Positions 27,535 to 35,815 of a DNA stretch of 39,237 nucleotides are shown here, piece by piece. The DNA is from Chitinophaga pinensis (GTDB lineage: Bacteria > Bacteroidota > Bacteroidia > NS11-12g > UBA955). The notes under the pieces are model-generated. The model was given only the letters and a program-made list of their open reading frames with translations. It did no database searches and was not told the origin of the DNA. The stretch spans positions 1 through 39,237 of the forward strand of contig CAMBBZ010000004.1 in assembly GCA_945863965.1 (NCBI GenBank). The letters run 5' to 3'. The translations under genes and the position numbers were made by a program. The first letter of the stretch is position 1. Every line of letters starts with the position of its first letter.

Positions 27535-27972
27535 TTAATATTGGTTGGCTTCTTTTATGTAATAAGGATACACGTAGTTGCCCCGTGTGTTCGTGGTTCG
27601 AATCGTAAACGAAACATCAACATTAATGAGGCCTTCGGTGGCATTCAGTTCAAAATTTACGGAATCTACTATAATCATCGTTTGAAACTGCATAAGGCCA
27701 CTAATTATTTTTTCTTCAACCGATTTTAATGTTGCGTTGCTTTGAGGCTCAAAGATTAGTGCGGACAAATCGACACCAAAATCTTTGTGGTATAATCGTT
27801 CGCCTGGTTTTGTCGATAAAATGGCACGGATACTTTGTTCAATGTTATCGACGCCACTTACCATGCCTGTTTTGCCTGTGGATGGATTGATTTTGAAGGG
27901 TTGCTGCAAACCAACCCCGAAAAATGCATTGTGTTTTTTATCTTGACTCATCCAATTAATACGGTTGGGCAC
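27535..27972 (-). CDS. GPW/gp25-family baseplate protein (Afp9-like)
   Basis: 'VDNIEQSIRAILSTKPGERLYHKDFGVDLSALIFEP...VDVSFTIRTTNTRGNYVYPYYI'. Likely true start is MSQDKKHN at 27951, giving an ATGA overlap with PAAR. Confidence 0.9.
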   Translation of the reverse strand: MPNRINWMSQDKKHNAFFGVGLQQPFKINPSTGKTGMVSGVDNIEQSIRAILSTKPGERLYHKDFGVDLSALIFEPQSNATLKSVEEKIISGLMQFQTMIIVDSVNFELNATEGLINVDVSFTIRTTNTRGNYVYPYYIKEANQY

Positions 27973-28244
27973 AAACTGAGAACTTTTCCGCCATGTGCGG
28001 TGGGATCGCCCAAGCGGGCTACTGCTTTTCCCTCACACTGCACGGTGGCGGATCCTTTGGATATTTTATCTGGTGGACCTATACACACACACATATCGCC
28101 TTCAACGGCGGCGGGTAATCCACCAATAAGAACCGTAGCGGCACCTGGACCAACGATGGGTCCGCCTACATGAGGAATGGGTACGATGCCTGGCATTTGC
28201 ATGGGACATACGTGTAAGTCGGTTACTCGAGCTGCTGGTAGCAT
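27948..28244 (-). CDS. PAAR-domain spike tip (Afp10-like)
   Basis: 'PAARVTDLHVCPM...GGPIVGPGAATVLIGGLPAAVEGDMCVCIGPPDKISKGSATVQCEGKAVARLGDPTAHGG'. Confidence 0.95.
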   Translation of the reverse strand: MLPAARVTDLHVCPMQMPGIVPIPHVGGPIVGPGAATVLIGGLPAAVEGDMCVCIGPPDKISKGSATVQCEGKAVARLGDPTAHGGKVLSLCPTVLIG

Positions 28245-28253
28245 AGGTTTAGT

Positions 28254-30014
28254 TTAGTTTATTTTTACTAGGGAGCCTTTTATCGTTAATATTCCCGAAG
28301 CGGTAACTTCGGCAGTGGCTTTTCCGGCTAATTTAAGCGTTGTGGATGCCTCGCCTGCAATTTCTAATCCGGTAATTTTTACTGGACCTGCACTCGCGGC
28401 GACGCTGATACCATTAGTGGCTTTTAAGAAAATCTCTTTGGTTGTATTTAGGGTGATGCCCGTGCTTCCCATGGTAATAGAATTGCCATTTTTGTCGGTG
28501 ATGGTAATTCCAGCTGCATCATCCATGAGTATGGAATTTCCTGCGGGTGTTTTGAGCGTGAGATTTTTCTTGGTTTCGTCGAACTCTATAATAACCTTGC
28601 TTTTGGATTGGATAATACGTTTATCGTTGGTAGCCGTTATGGTTGAAGGTGCGGTATTGGTTTTGTTATATAGGGTGCCTAAAATAACGGGTTGAGCGGG
28701 ATCGCCATCAAAGAATGAAACCACGACTTCGTCGCCAACATCAGGAACAAAGAAAATACCTCGGTCTTTTCCTGCATCGGGGAAACTCAATCGGGCCCAA
28801 AACAAAGCGTCGGAACCAAAAACGGGCAGTTTTACTTGTATACGTTGTTGGGTTAGGGGATCTCCATCGAGCTTGGTTACCGAACCGAGTTGCACGCCAT
28901 GGGCAAAGCCGGTATACGAAGCGACGCTATCGTTATGGATGGATGGATATTTTTCAAAATGGGTTTTTTCGTCGATTCCAAATTCATAGGTTGTTACGAA
29001 TTGTCCCTCAAAAACATGGTGTTCAATTCCAGAAACAAAGAATTTCCCTGCCAGTGTACCGAGGCCTGTAATTTCAATTATATCGCCTAAAACCGGGGTA
29101 ATATTGCCAGGAACGGTAACCGAACCTCTTTGGGAAGCTAGGTAAGAACGAATGACCTTGGCATTTAAAATTTCTTTATGTTGATCGGCTTTGTGCATAC
29201 CTGCCGTGGTAAGTCCAACTTCTGTTGGGCTTGCAAGCGCTTTCACTTTAGTGAAAACCACACCTGTTGGGGTGCTAAGACTTCCACTTTCACTTGATTG
29301 TCCTACTTTTACGGTACTGGTATCGTAATCCCAATGCGTTACTTGAAATGAGCCGATTGCAAATTCGCCTGTTGTTTGAGATTCAAAGGCCAATACATCT
29401 TTTCCGTAAGAAAAGGTGGCGGTAGCTGCGGCAGTTAGTACTGGTTTTTTAACGGATACAGCGGCGTCGGCATTATACACAAACAAACCATTGGCCTCTG
29501 CCCGCATGATCATAAAATCCCAATCGGAAATACCATATTGAACGAGTTTTTCGTGCGTGATGGTGCACGTATCAGCAGTTGCTGTTAATCCGGTGGTCTT
29601 GGCAATTAATTCTTTAATGATGGCATCGTCTTTTTTATTGAGGAAAACATCGGTTTTACGTCCTTTAGACATGCCAATGGCTTTGTCTAAACACTCGATG
29701 GTAACGATACTTTTTTTATGTACGATTTGGGTTGAAACACCCGAAATAACGCCCTTGAAAACTTGAATTAAGGTGGTGGCATCGCCTCCAGCTTTGATAA
29801 TTATTTCGTCCCCAATACTAAAGGTATTGGCTTCAAACAGCGTGAATTTTTGTTCGGATACGTCTCCGTCATTAATAGCAATTTCAGCTCGGGCAATTTT
29901 ATTAATGCGTTTTTCGACACGTATTGTTTGTATGTGCGTAGACAATTTTGAAACGGCGCCTGCAATTGTAATTTCTGCCGTTGCGGTTTCGTAATCTTTT
30001 AACGTATCTGGCAT
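28254..30014 (-). CDS. VgrG-like spike protein (Afp8-like)
   Basis: 'VKLPVFGSDALFWARLSFPDAGKDRGIFFVPDVGDEVVVSFFDGDPAQPVILGTLYN' (gp5/VgrG OB fold) followed by a beta-helix-like repeat. Confidence 0.95.
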   Translation of the reverse strand: MPDTLKDYETATAEITIAGAVSKLSTHIQTIRVEKRINKIARAEIAINDGDVSEQKFTLFEANTFSIGDEIIIKAGGDATTLIQVFKGVISGVSTQIVHKKSIVTIECLDKAIGMSKGRKTDVFLNKKDDAIIKELIAKTTGLTATADTCTITHEKLVQYGISDWDFMIMRAEANGLFVYNADAAVSVKKPVLTAAATATFSYGKDVLAFESQTTGEFAIGSFQVTHWDYDTSTVKVGQSSESGSLSTPTGVVFTKVKALASPTEVGLTTAGMHKADQHKEILNAKVIRSYLASQRGSVTVPGNITPVLGDIIEITGLGTLAGKFFVSGIEHHVFEGQFVTTYEFGIDEKTHFEKYPSIHNDSVASYTGFAHGVQLGSVTKLDGDPLTQQRIQVKLPVFGSDALFWARLSFPDAGKDRGIFFVPDVGDEVVVSFFDGDPAQPVILGTLYNKTNTAPSTITATNDKRIIQSKSKVIIEFDETKKNLTLKTPAGNSILMDDAAGITITDKNGNSITMGSTGITLNTTKEIFLKATNGISVAASAGPVKITGLEIAGEASTTLKLAGKATAEVTASGILTIKGSLVKIN

Positions 30015-30015
30015 A

Positions 30016-30753
30016 TTACTTCAATGGAGGAAAATACAACTGCGTTCCTAGACTGAGTTTTCGGAGTGATTTTAACCCATTTAATTGCGCAATTTCGACA
30101 TAATATTTTTTATCGCCATAAATGCGCTCACACAAATGTGGCAGTGTATCGCCTTCTTGAACTTCAATCATATGACTCACATCGGGCGATTGACGACCTT
30201 GGGCAGTGAGCATTTTGGTGGTAGAAATTACCTCTAAGAATTCTGCTTGAATATTGGCGCGTGTAGGCTCCCCTTTTTCATTAAAACGACCGTAGATCAC
30301 ATGAAATTCTTTCAAGGTGGTATTCATTAGAAGGGTTGTTCCCCAAGAAAGTTTTAGGTAATTAGGTCTGTGTGAAGTAGAATTATACCCCACAAGTGCG
30401 TCGAAGATTGCCATTCTTTCCGAAAGTGTTTTTTCAGTTTCCTTTACAGGTATACCGGTATCTTCGCTATACGTATATAGGGGTTCGGCCGAGGGATCAA
30501 TTACCAACTCAACATTAACCAAGCGCGGTTTAGTAGCAATAAACTTAGGATTTATTCCTGAGTAACCAAAGGGTTGGGAGATATTATAATTATGGGTTGT
30601 TCCGATTTTAAGGGAACTGGGGTTAAAAGGAAAGCGGTAGAGCATTACACTGCTATCAAAAACGTCAGACCCTTTTTGTGGAGCGACGGCGGTGGTGCAA
30701 TCTACGTCTTGATAAGCCGCAATTTCGAAGTAATTGAAGTTCGTTTCCGACAT
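30016..30753 (-). CDS. LysM-domain baseplate/hub protein (Afp7-like)
   Basis: C-terminal 'IEVQEGDTLPHLCERIYGDKKYYVEIAQLNGLKSLRKLSLGTQLYFPP' LysM motif. Confidence 0.9.
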   Translation of the reverse strand: MSETNFNYFEIAAYQDVDCTTAVAPQKGSDVFDSSVMLYRFPFNPSSLKIGTTHNYNISQPFGYSGINPKFIATKPRLVNVELVIDPSAEPLYTYSEDTGIPVKETEKTLSERMAIFDALVGYNSTSHRPNYLKLSWGTTLLMNTTLKEFHVIYGRFNEKGEPTRANIQAEFLEVISTTKMLTAQGRQSPDVSHMIEVQEGDTLPHLCERIYGDKKYYVEIAQLNGLKSLRKLSLGTQLYFPPLK

Positions 30754-30764
30754 TTCCTTCGAAG

Positions 30765-30959
30765 TTAATGTTTATTCTGTTTTCTATGGTATTGTTCTAT
30801 TTTACGGTCTACCAAATCGGCGATTTCGACCTTTAAATCAAACAATTTTTCTCCAAGCGCTTCAATATCTAATGTTTTTTCGCCTTTGTCATCTTTTTTT
30901 GTGGCGTTTTCGCCATTGGATAATGTGGCTTTAATGACTAATTTTTTGATTTCTGTCAT
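30765..30959 (-). CDS. DUF5908-like small eCIS protein
   Basis: 64 aa 'MTEIKKLVIKATLSNGEN...LVDRKIEQYHRKQ' between tube and LysM genes, the usual DUF5908 position. Confidence 0.75.
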   Translation of the reverse strand: MTEIKKLVIKATLSNGENATKKDDKGEKTLDIEALGEKLFDLKVEIADLVDRKIEQYHRKQNKH

Positions 30960-30977
30960 TCTTAGAATTATTAAGGA

Positions 30978-31517
30978 TTATGAGCCGAGCTCTGTTTGGG
31001 CTCTTGTGTATATACCTGTGGCAGATAAGCCACTTGTATTCACTTGTTTGAAGCCATCATAATTGAGTACAATTTCTTCCATTATGATGGAGGATCCGTT
31101 CATGGCATCAAATCCAGATGTGGCCCAAGAAACGGGATAGGTATTATAAAAAAACCACGATTGAACAGGATTATGTTCGGCATTTAAGGCACTAACAACC
31201 AGTGGAATTGGAATACGGCGATTCTCTGTTAGGTTCTCATCGAACCAAGCGAGTAAATCGAAATACCCAGCTGATTCCATCGTTGAAGTCGTTTTTGGAA
31301 CAATAAGTCCCCTTCGCAACGTGAGGTTTCCCTCTTTGGTGCGAAGGGGGGACTTAATTTCTACTGCATTCTCACCTTCCATTTTTTTTTCGAATTCCCA
31401 TATTCTGTTGATGCCGTCAATTTTTTGAAAACGACCTTCTAGCGACTTCGCTTTTTTTGTTAAAATGAAGTCAACCCGAAAATGGAAACCTAATAATGGA
31501 AGATCAGGAGAACTCAT
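30978..31517 (-). CDS. gp19-like tail tube protein (second tube, Afp5-like)
   Basis: 'PLLGFHFRVDF...FQKIDGINRIWEF...LTLRRGLIVPKTTS...WFFYNTYPVSWATSGFDAMNGSSIIMEEIVLNYDGF'. Confidence 0.9.
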   Translation of the reverse strand: MSSPDLPLLGFHFRVDFILTKKAKSLEGRFQKIDGINRIWEFEKKMEGENAVEIKSPLRTKEGNLTLRRGLIVPKTTSTMESAGYFDLLAWFDENLTENRRIPIPLVVSALNAEHNPVQSWFFYNTYPVSWATSGFDAMNGSSIIMEEIVLNYDGFKQVNTSGLSATGIYTRAQTELGS

Positions 31518-31528
31518 GAGTTACCCGA

Positions 31529-31960
31529 TTAAGCTAACGATAAACCTTCGTGTACGAGGGTAATCGTTTCAACGGCTACTTCACTTGCGTCTGATTTGAA
31601 ATCAGGATTTTCTACTTTCTTTGGCCATGCGTTGGTTAATGCCCACGTCATAATCGGTGCATGAGTTTCGTCTAGCAATTCGATCGTAATGGTTTTACGC
31701 AATGGCGTATTCATTTGTACTGAATTGTACCAAACCCAATAATCTTTGTCGCTTGCGAAAACGCCTTTTTTGATTACTATATCACCGAATTTTCTTAATC
31801 CGGACATTTTTTGGGTGCTGAAAAGTACGCTGGCTCCATCGCGATACTCGATTACATCGAGTTCGGTGTTCAGTCCGGTAACTTCACTACAGTTAATCAC
31901 TGTAGCGTCGAAGGTCACTCTAAAGTGAAACCTTGGTAATGGATAATTTGGATCTGCCAT
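31529..31960 (-). CDS. gp19-like main tail tube protein (Afp1-like)
   Basis: 'YPLPRFHFRVTFDATVINCSEVTGLNTELDVIEYRDGAS...MSGLRKFGDIVIKKGVF...MTWALTNAWPKKVENPDFKSDASEVAVETITLVHEGL'. Confidence 0.95.
   Translation of the reverse strand: MADPNYPLPRFHFRVTFDATVINCSEVTGLNTELDVIEYRDGASVLFSTQKMSGLRKFGDIVIKKGVFASDKDYWVWYNSVQMNTPLRKTITIELLDETHAPIMTWALTNAWPKKVENPDFKSDASEVAVETITLVHEGLSLA
31887..31905. other. Inverted repeat (7-bp stem, 5-nt loop) near the 5' end of the tube CDS
   Basis: CTACAGT-TAATC-ACTGTAG. Confidence 0.6.
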
Positions 31961-32001
31961 AACTATATTTTTTTAACGTTTTTTAAATGTTGAGGTTAGA
32001 C

Positions 32002-33870
32002 TTAGGATTCTTGTAACTTATGAGAGAATTTCAAAATAATGAATTCCGCGGGACGTACAACTGACATACCGATTTCGATATTCATTCTTCCTTCAAGGAT
32101 ATCGACGCTAGACATAGTAGTACCCATACCGATGTTTACAAAGAAAGCTTGATCGGCGCTTGCACCCGCCATTGCGCCTGCTTTCCAAAGATTGGTTAGA
32201 TAGTTTTCAATCATTGCTTTCACACGGATCCAAGTAGAGACATCGTTAGGTTCGAAAACCGCCCAACCTGTTGCGTTACGAACGCTGTCTTCAACCATGT
32301 TGAAGAAACGACGTACAGGTACATAGCGCCATTCGTTGTCGTTACCCGCTAGGGTACGAGCACCCCAAACTAGGGTTCCTTTTCCGGTGAACGAGCGTAT
32401 TGCATTGATACTTTTACCGCTAATTACGTCAACGTTAAGATCTTCTTGAGCGCGGTCGTCGATTTTCACAATCGGGCGAGATACACCAGCTAAACTTACG
32501 TTTGCAGGAGCTTTCCATACGCCGCGTTGGTTATCGACCATGGCGTAGGCGCCGGCAATAGCACCAGAAGGCGCAATTTTAGAAAGTTCTTTGTAAATTT
32601 CGTTAACGATATTCTGTAACAAAGGATTGTAATCGTATGCAATTTTCCCCAAATTTATTTTGATTGAATCCGCATCTTCTAAAATGCTATCCAAAATGGA
32701 ACGCAATTCAGCACCGATTAAATAAGCGGTGTCTTTGGTCAATTTGTTTTTAAGCGCATCGCTATCAGCACCAACTATTGATGCCAACGGAACGGGTTCA
32801 CCTAAATCTAAAGTTGGATATTGATCGGCACTGAAAGCACCAGCACCAACAGCGGCATCGAAGCTTGCGAAATTTTTCAATAAGCCAGAAAACTTAGAGC
32901 TTGCATTTACTTTAACGCCCATTTCGTTAGAAATAGCCGCGCTATTGAAAAACGAGGTAGCAAAATCGTAAAGGGCTTTGAACTGCTCGCCTAAGTAAGT
33001 AGTAGCACCTGAATAATTAGCGTCTTCGCCGTTGATATTGTCTAAAATATCGGTTAAACCTGATTTGTAGTTTTTCTCGTTGGAGAATTCTTTTACACGG
33101 GCATGATCGATAACCGACATGTTCAAGTTCTTTACAGAGATTGGATGAGAGCAAATTTCTTCTAAGCGCTTATCATCACCGTTAACTTGAATTTTGATGG
33201 TTTCGTGATTGTATTTGTGTGGCAACGCATTGTATACCCAAGGGTAATAGGCGGCACCATACTTTAGGTTATTTACTCCAACACCGTTGCGGAAATTCAA
33301 AACGATGTCTTTGTCTTTGCGGTTAACATCACCTTCGTAAACGTCTAATATTGCGAAGCGGTTTTGCATTTCTGCGCACTGCATCAACATTTGTTGTTGA
33401 AGGCTGTAGCATTCGTCTGCTTTTTTCAATAAAACGGCATCTGGACTTGCCAAGATAGTAGGTTGATTTTCACGTTTGATTGCATTCATTCCGTCTTGTA
33501 ACGCATCATACTCAATTTCGTCGTTGTAACCACCAACAGAAACGATGTAACATTCGCCACCCCCGTTAGAGAAGAACAAACGTACGGTGTCGTACATGAA
33601 GAATTGTTTGTCAAGTTTGATGTGTTCAACTTGCAATGAACCATTCAAGGTTACGTTAATTTCTTGGGGTACATAGCCACCACCGAAAAAGTCAACATAG
33701 TCCAACATAGAAGTGATGTGCACAGCTTGCTGTTGAACGCTAGCGCCACCTTTGATTGCTTTGTGTGTGTAGCCTACGAAAGCGGGTACGGCTGTTGGTA
33801 CCTGGCCAACGGAAGGAGGTAAAGTAGAGATTTCCTCTACATACACACCCGGAGTTTTGTAATTTGCCAT
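32002..33870 (-). CDS. Contractile tail sheath protein (Afp2/3/4-like), single copy
   Basis: N-terminal 'YKTPGVYVEEISTLPPSVGQVPTAVPAFVGYT'; C-terminal 'GKGTLVWGARTLAGNDNEWRYVPVRRFFNMVEDSV...MNIEIGMSVVRPAEFIILKFSHKL'. Confidence 0.97.
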   Translation of the reverse strand: MANYKTPGVYVEEISTLPPSVGQVPTAVPAFVGYTHKAIKGGASVQQQAVHITSMLDYVDFFGGGYVPQEINVTLNGSLQVEHIKLDKQFFMYDTVRLFFSNGGGECYIVSVGGYNDEIEYDALQDGMNAIKRENQPTILASPDAVLLKKADECYSLQQQMLMQCAEMQNRFAILDVYEGDVNRKDKDIVLNFRNGVGVNNLKYGAAYYPWVYNALPHKYNHETIKIQVNGDDKRLEEICSHPISVKNLNMSVIDHARVKEFSNEKNYKSGLTDILDNINGEDANYSGATTYLGEQFKALYDFATSFFNSAAISNEMGVKVNASSKFSGLLKNFASFDAAVGAGAFSADQYPTLDLGEPVPLASIVGADSDALKNKLTKDTAYLIGAELRSILDSILEDADSIKINLGKIAYDYNPLLQNIVNEIYKELSKIAPSGAIAGAYAMVDNQRGVWKAPANVSLAGVSRPIVKIDDRAQEDLNVDVISGKSINAIRSFTGKGTLVWGARTLAGNDNEWRYVPVRRFFNMVEDSVRNATGWAVFEPNDVSTWIRVKAMIENYLTNLWKAGAMAGASADQAFFVNIGMGTTMSSVDILEGRMNIEIGMSVVRPAEFIILKFSHKLQES

Positions 33871-33914
33871 TTTTTGATATATTTTTTTGTTATACTAATT
33901 TTTACGATCTAAGG

Positions 33915-33948
33915 CAAATCTAGATCATCAGTATTTTATTTCTCGCAA
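33915..33948 (-). promoter_or_regulatory. Possible internal Bacteroidetes-type promoter upstream of sheath
   Basis: Minus-strand TAGATTTG (TAnnTTTG) at 33915-33922, TTG at 33946-33948; 57-bp gap precedes the sheath start. Spacing (23 nt) is slightly long. Confidence 0.25.
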
Positions 33949-34758
33949 TAAAATATACTTGTGTGGATAAGTAGGATGCGTGGTGAGGTCATTCAGTGAA
34001 AATTTTTGCGCTTTGCATTTTAATCGAACCGATTCTTCTCCGTTGTAAGTACCTAAACAAAAGCAACTTAAGTCGGATAGGCTCGATAGGGGGACTTCTT
34101 CTTTGGAGATCAAAAAGAGGTATTCGTCGTTTTCCACGTCTAATTCATTGAAGTGAACTTTTTGGGTTTCTTCCTCTACCAAAACAGGCATTCCTTCGGG
34201 GGGATAGCTGTTTTTTACTACATAACAAACTTGATACTTTTTCTCTTCACAAAGAAATCTAATTTGATGTGCAGACTTATTTTTTATTTGTGAAAAGAAA
34301 GCTTGTGGTTTAGCAATAAGAATGTGTAAAACCCCCAATTTTTGATAAGGTTTTGGCAAGGCAATGGCCTTAACTTTTTCTCTAATTTCTGAATGATTAA
34401 GTAGAATTTCTTGGTTGATACTTTCTACCCCTAGAATATCCGTGTAATAGTGGTGTTGGGTATAGTGGATCGGAGAATCATCGATTTCCGTGTACAACGC
34501 ATAACTAAGGTCATTAATCCCGATGTAAACGGACAACTCTATGGCCGAAGCGCTCGGAAGTATCAAAGGAAGGCCAGGGTTATGCGGATCTTCCTCAATG
34601 GATATTGTTAACCGGTTTTGCCACATTTTCCAAATACAGCGGTGATTTCGTAGCCATGTTTGGGAATTTTCACTAGGGAAAAAGGCCAAACAATCCATGG
34701 ATCCAGATCGGAAAACCGGATGGGTGCTTTCTATATGGAGCCACGGAAGGTATCTCAT
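33928..34758 (-). CDS. Unclassified 276-aa eCIS-cluster protein between cap and sheath genes
   Basis: Clean ORF with ATGA overlap to the DUF4255-type gene; no family recognised. Confidence 0.75.
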   Translation of the reverse strand: MRYLPWLHIESTHPVFRSGSMDCLAFFPSENSQTWLRNHRCIWKMWQNRLTISIEEDPHNPGLPLILPSASAIELSVYIGINDLSYALYTEIDDSPIHYTQHHYYTDILGVESINQEILLNHSEIREKVKAIALPKPYQKLGVLHILIAKPQAFFSQIKNKSAHQIRFLCEEKKYQVCYVVKNSYPPEGMPVLVEEETQKVHFNELDVENDEYLFLISKEEVPLSSLSDLSCFCLGTYNGEESVRLKCKAQKFSLNDLTTHPTYPHKYILLREIKY

Positions 34759-35321
34759 TTACGCAGCAAATTAGGAGCAATCCCACTAATGACGGGCACA
34801 TTACGAGCAAAGCCGGTTTCTTTGAATACCGGAATGAGGGAAACTTTGTAGTAAAGATGCGGTAATAGTTTAGCACCCAATGATCCCCATAAGTTGCTTA
34901 GTTCTCGTTCCTCCAAGTTTTGAAGTTCTATGGCGAGTATATCAATTTGACTGGGAAAATCGCTCAAATTTGAAGAAGATAAAGTAGGGTTAGAAACAAA
35001 GTATTGGAGTATCGTATTTAGGTATTTAAGTCCCGTAGGATATTGTTTTCCAGAGAAATTTGCTGCAAAAATAATGTAGGCATGAAATAATCTTGGACCT
35101 GATTCAGAGGGTAAGCCCCGAAATCCACCGGCTCGATTGAGGGTTTTGTCTTCTGCAATGCGCACCAATTGCACATGGATTTGATTTTCTGTTTGTAGGG
35201 CTTTTCCCCCATTCATATCAACCAAATTGGATAGAACAACCACGTCTTCGGTGCTGTTCACGTCGTATTTTAAATGGTTATTGAGTTCGTTGCTGATTGC
35301 TTGCAATACGTCGTAAACCAT
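34755..35321 (-). CDS. DUF4255-family protein, putative tube/sheath cap (Afp16/Pvc16-like)
   Basis: 'MVYDVLQAISNELNNHL...VVVLSNLVD...IHVQLVRIAEDKTLNR...PRLFHAYIIFAANFSGKQYPTGLKYLNTILQYF...LWGSLGAKLLPHLYYKVSLIPV'. Confidence 0.85.
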   Translation of the reverse strand: MVYDVLQAISNELNNHLKYDVNSTEDVVVLSNLVDMNGGKALQTENQIHVQLVRIAEDKTLNRAGGFRGLPSESGPRLFHAYIIFAANFSGKQYPTGLKYLNTILQYFVSNPTLSSSNLSDFPSQIDILAIELQNLEERELSNLWGSLGAKLLPHLYYKVSLIPVFKETGFARNVPVISGIAPNLLRK

Positions 35322-35326
35322 GGGTG

Positions 35327-35686
35327 TTATTTTTTAAGAGCCCAAAGAATAAGGCGCGTCAAGTAAATGCTAAAAAAGCAAAAGCCAAGTATTACAAAAA
35401 ACAAAGTCTCTATACCATCGAAATAAATGGCCAAATCAATTAATTGGTTCGGTATGATATTGGCAAACAGGTAATAAAAAATGAAGGCCAAAACGGGCGC
35501 TAGCAATAGAGAAAGAAAGAACCATTTGACCTCGCGCGCGAATCCTTGTTTGACCCGTTCTCGTTTGTTATTCTCGAATTTTTTAAACAGTGAATCTTGG
35601 GAGTCGGCTACCGCACGAAAACTCTTGCGATAGAGTTCGCGCTCGGTTCGAAGTTCCATTTGTTTGAAGAAGCTATCGGGATTCAT
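35327..35686 (-). CDS. Small protein with two predicted TM helices at the head of the eCIS array
   Basis: 'WFFLSLLLAPVLAFIFYYLFANII' and 'TLFFVILGFCFFSIYLTRLILWAL'; charged coil-like N-terminus. Confidence 0.75.
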   Translation of the reverse strand: MNPDSFFKQMELRTERELYRKSFRAVADSQDSLFKKFENNKRERVKQGFAREVKWFFLSLLLAPVLAFIFYYLFANIIPNQLIDLAIYFDGIETLFFVILGFCFFSIYLTRLILWALKK

Positions 35687-35815
35687 TTTAGCAAATTTTG
35701 CAAATAAAGTTAATTTCGGGGAAAGATATGTAAAATTATGCTTGTGTGGTATTGATAGTATGCAAATAGGATGTTTTTTTGGGTCTTAGCCCGATATTTT
35801 TTTTAAATGTAGTCT

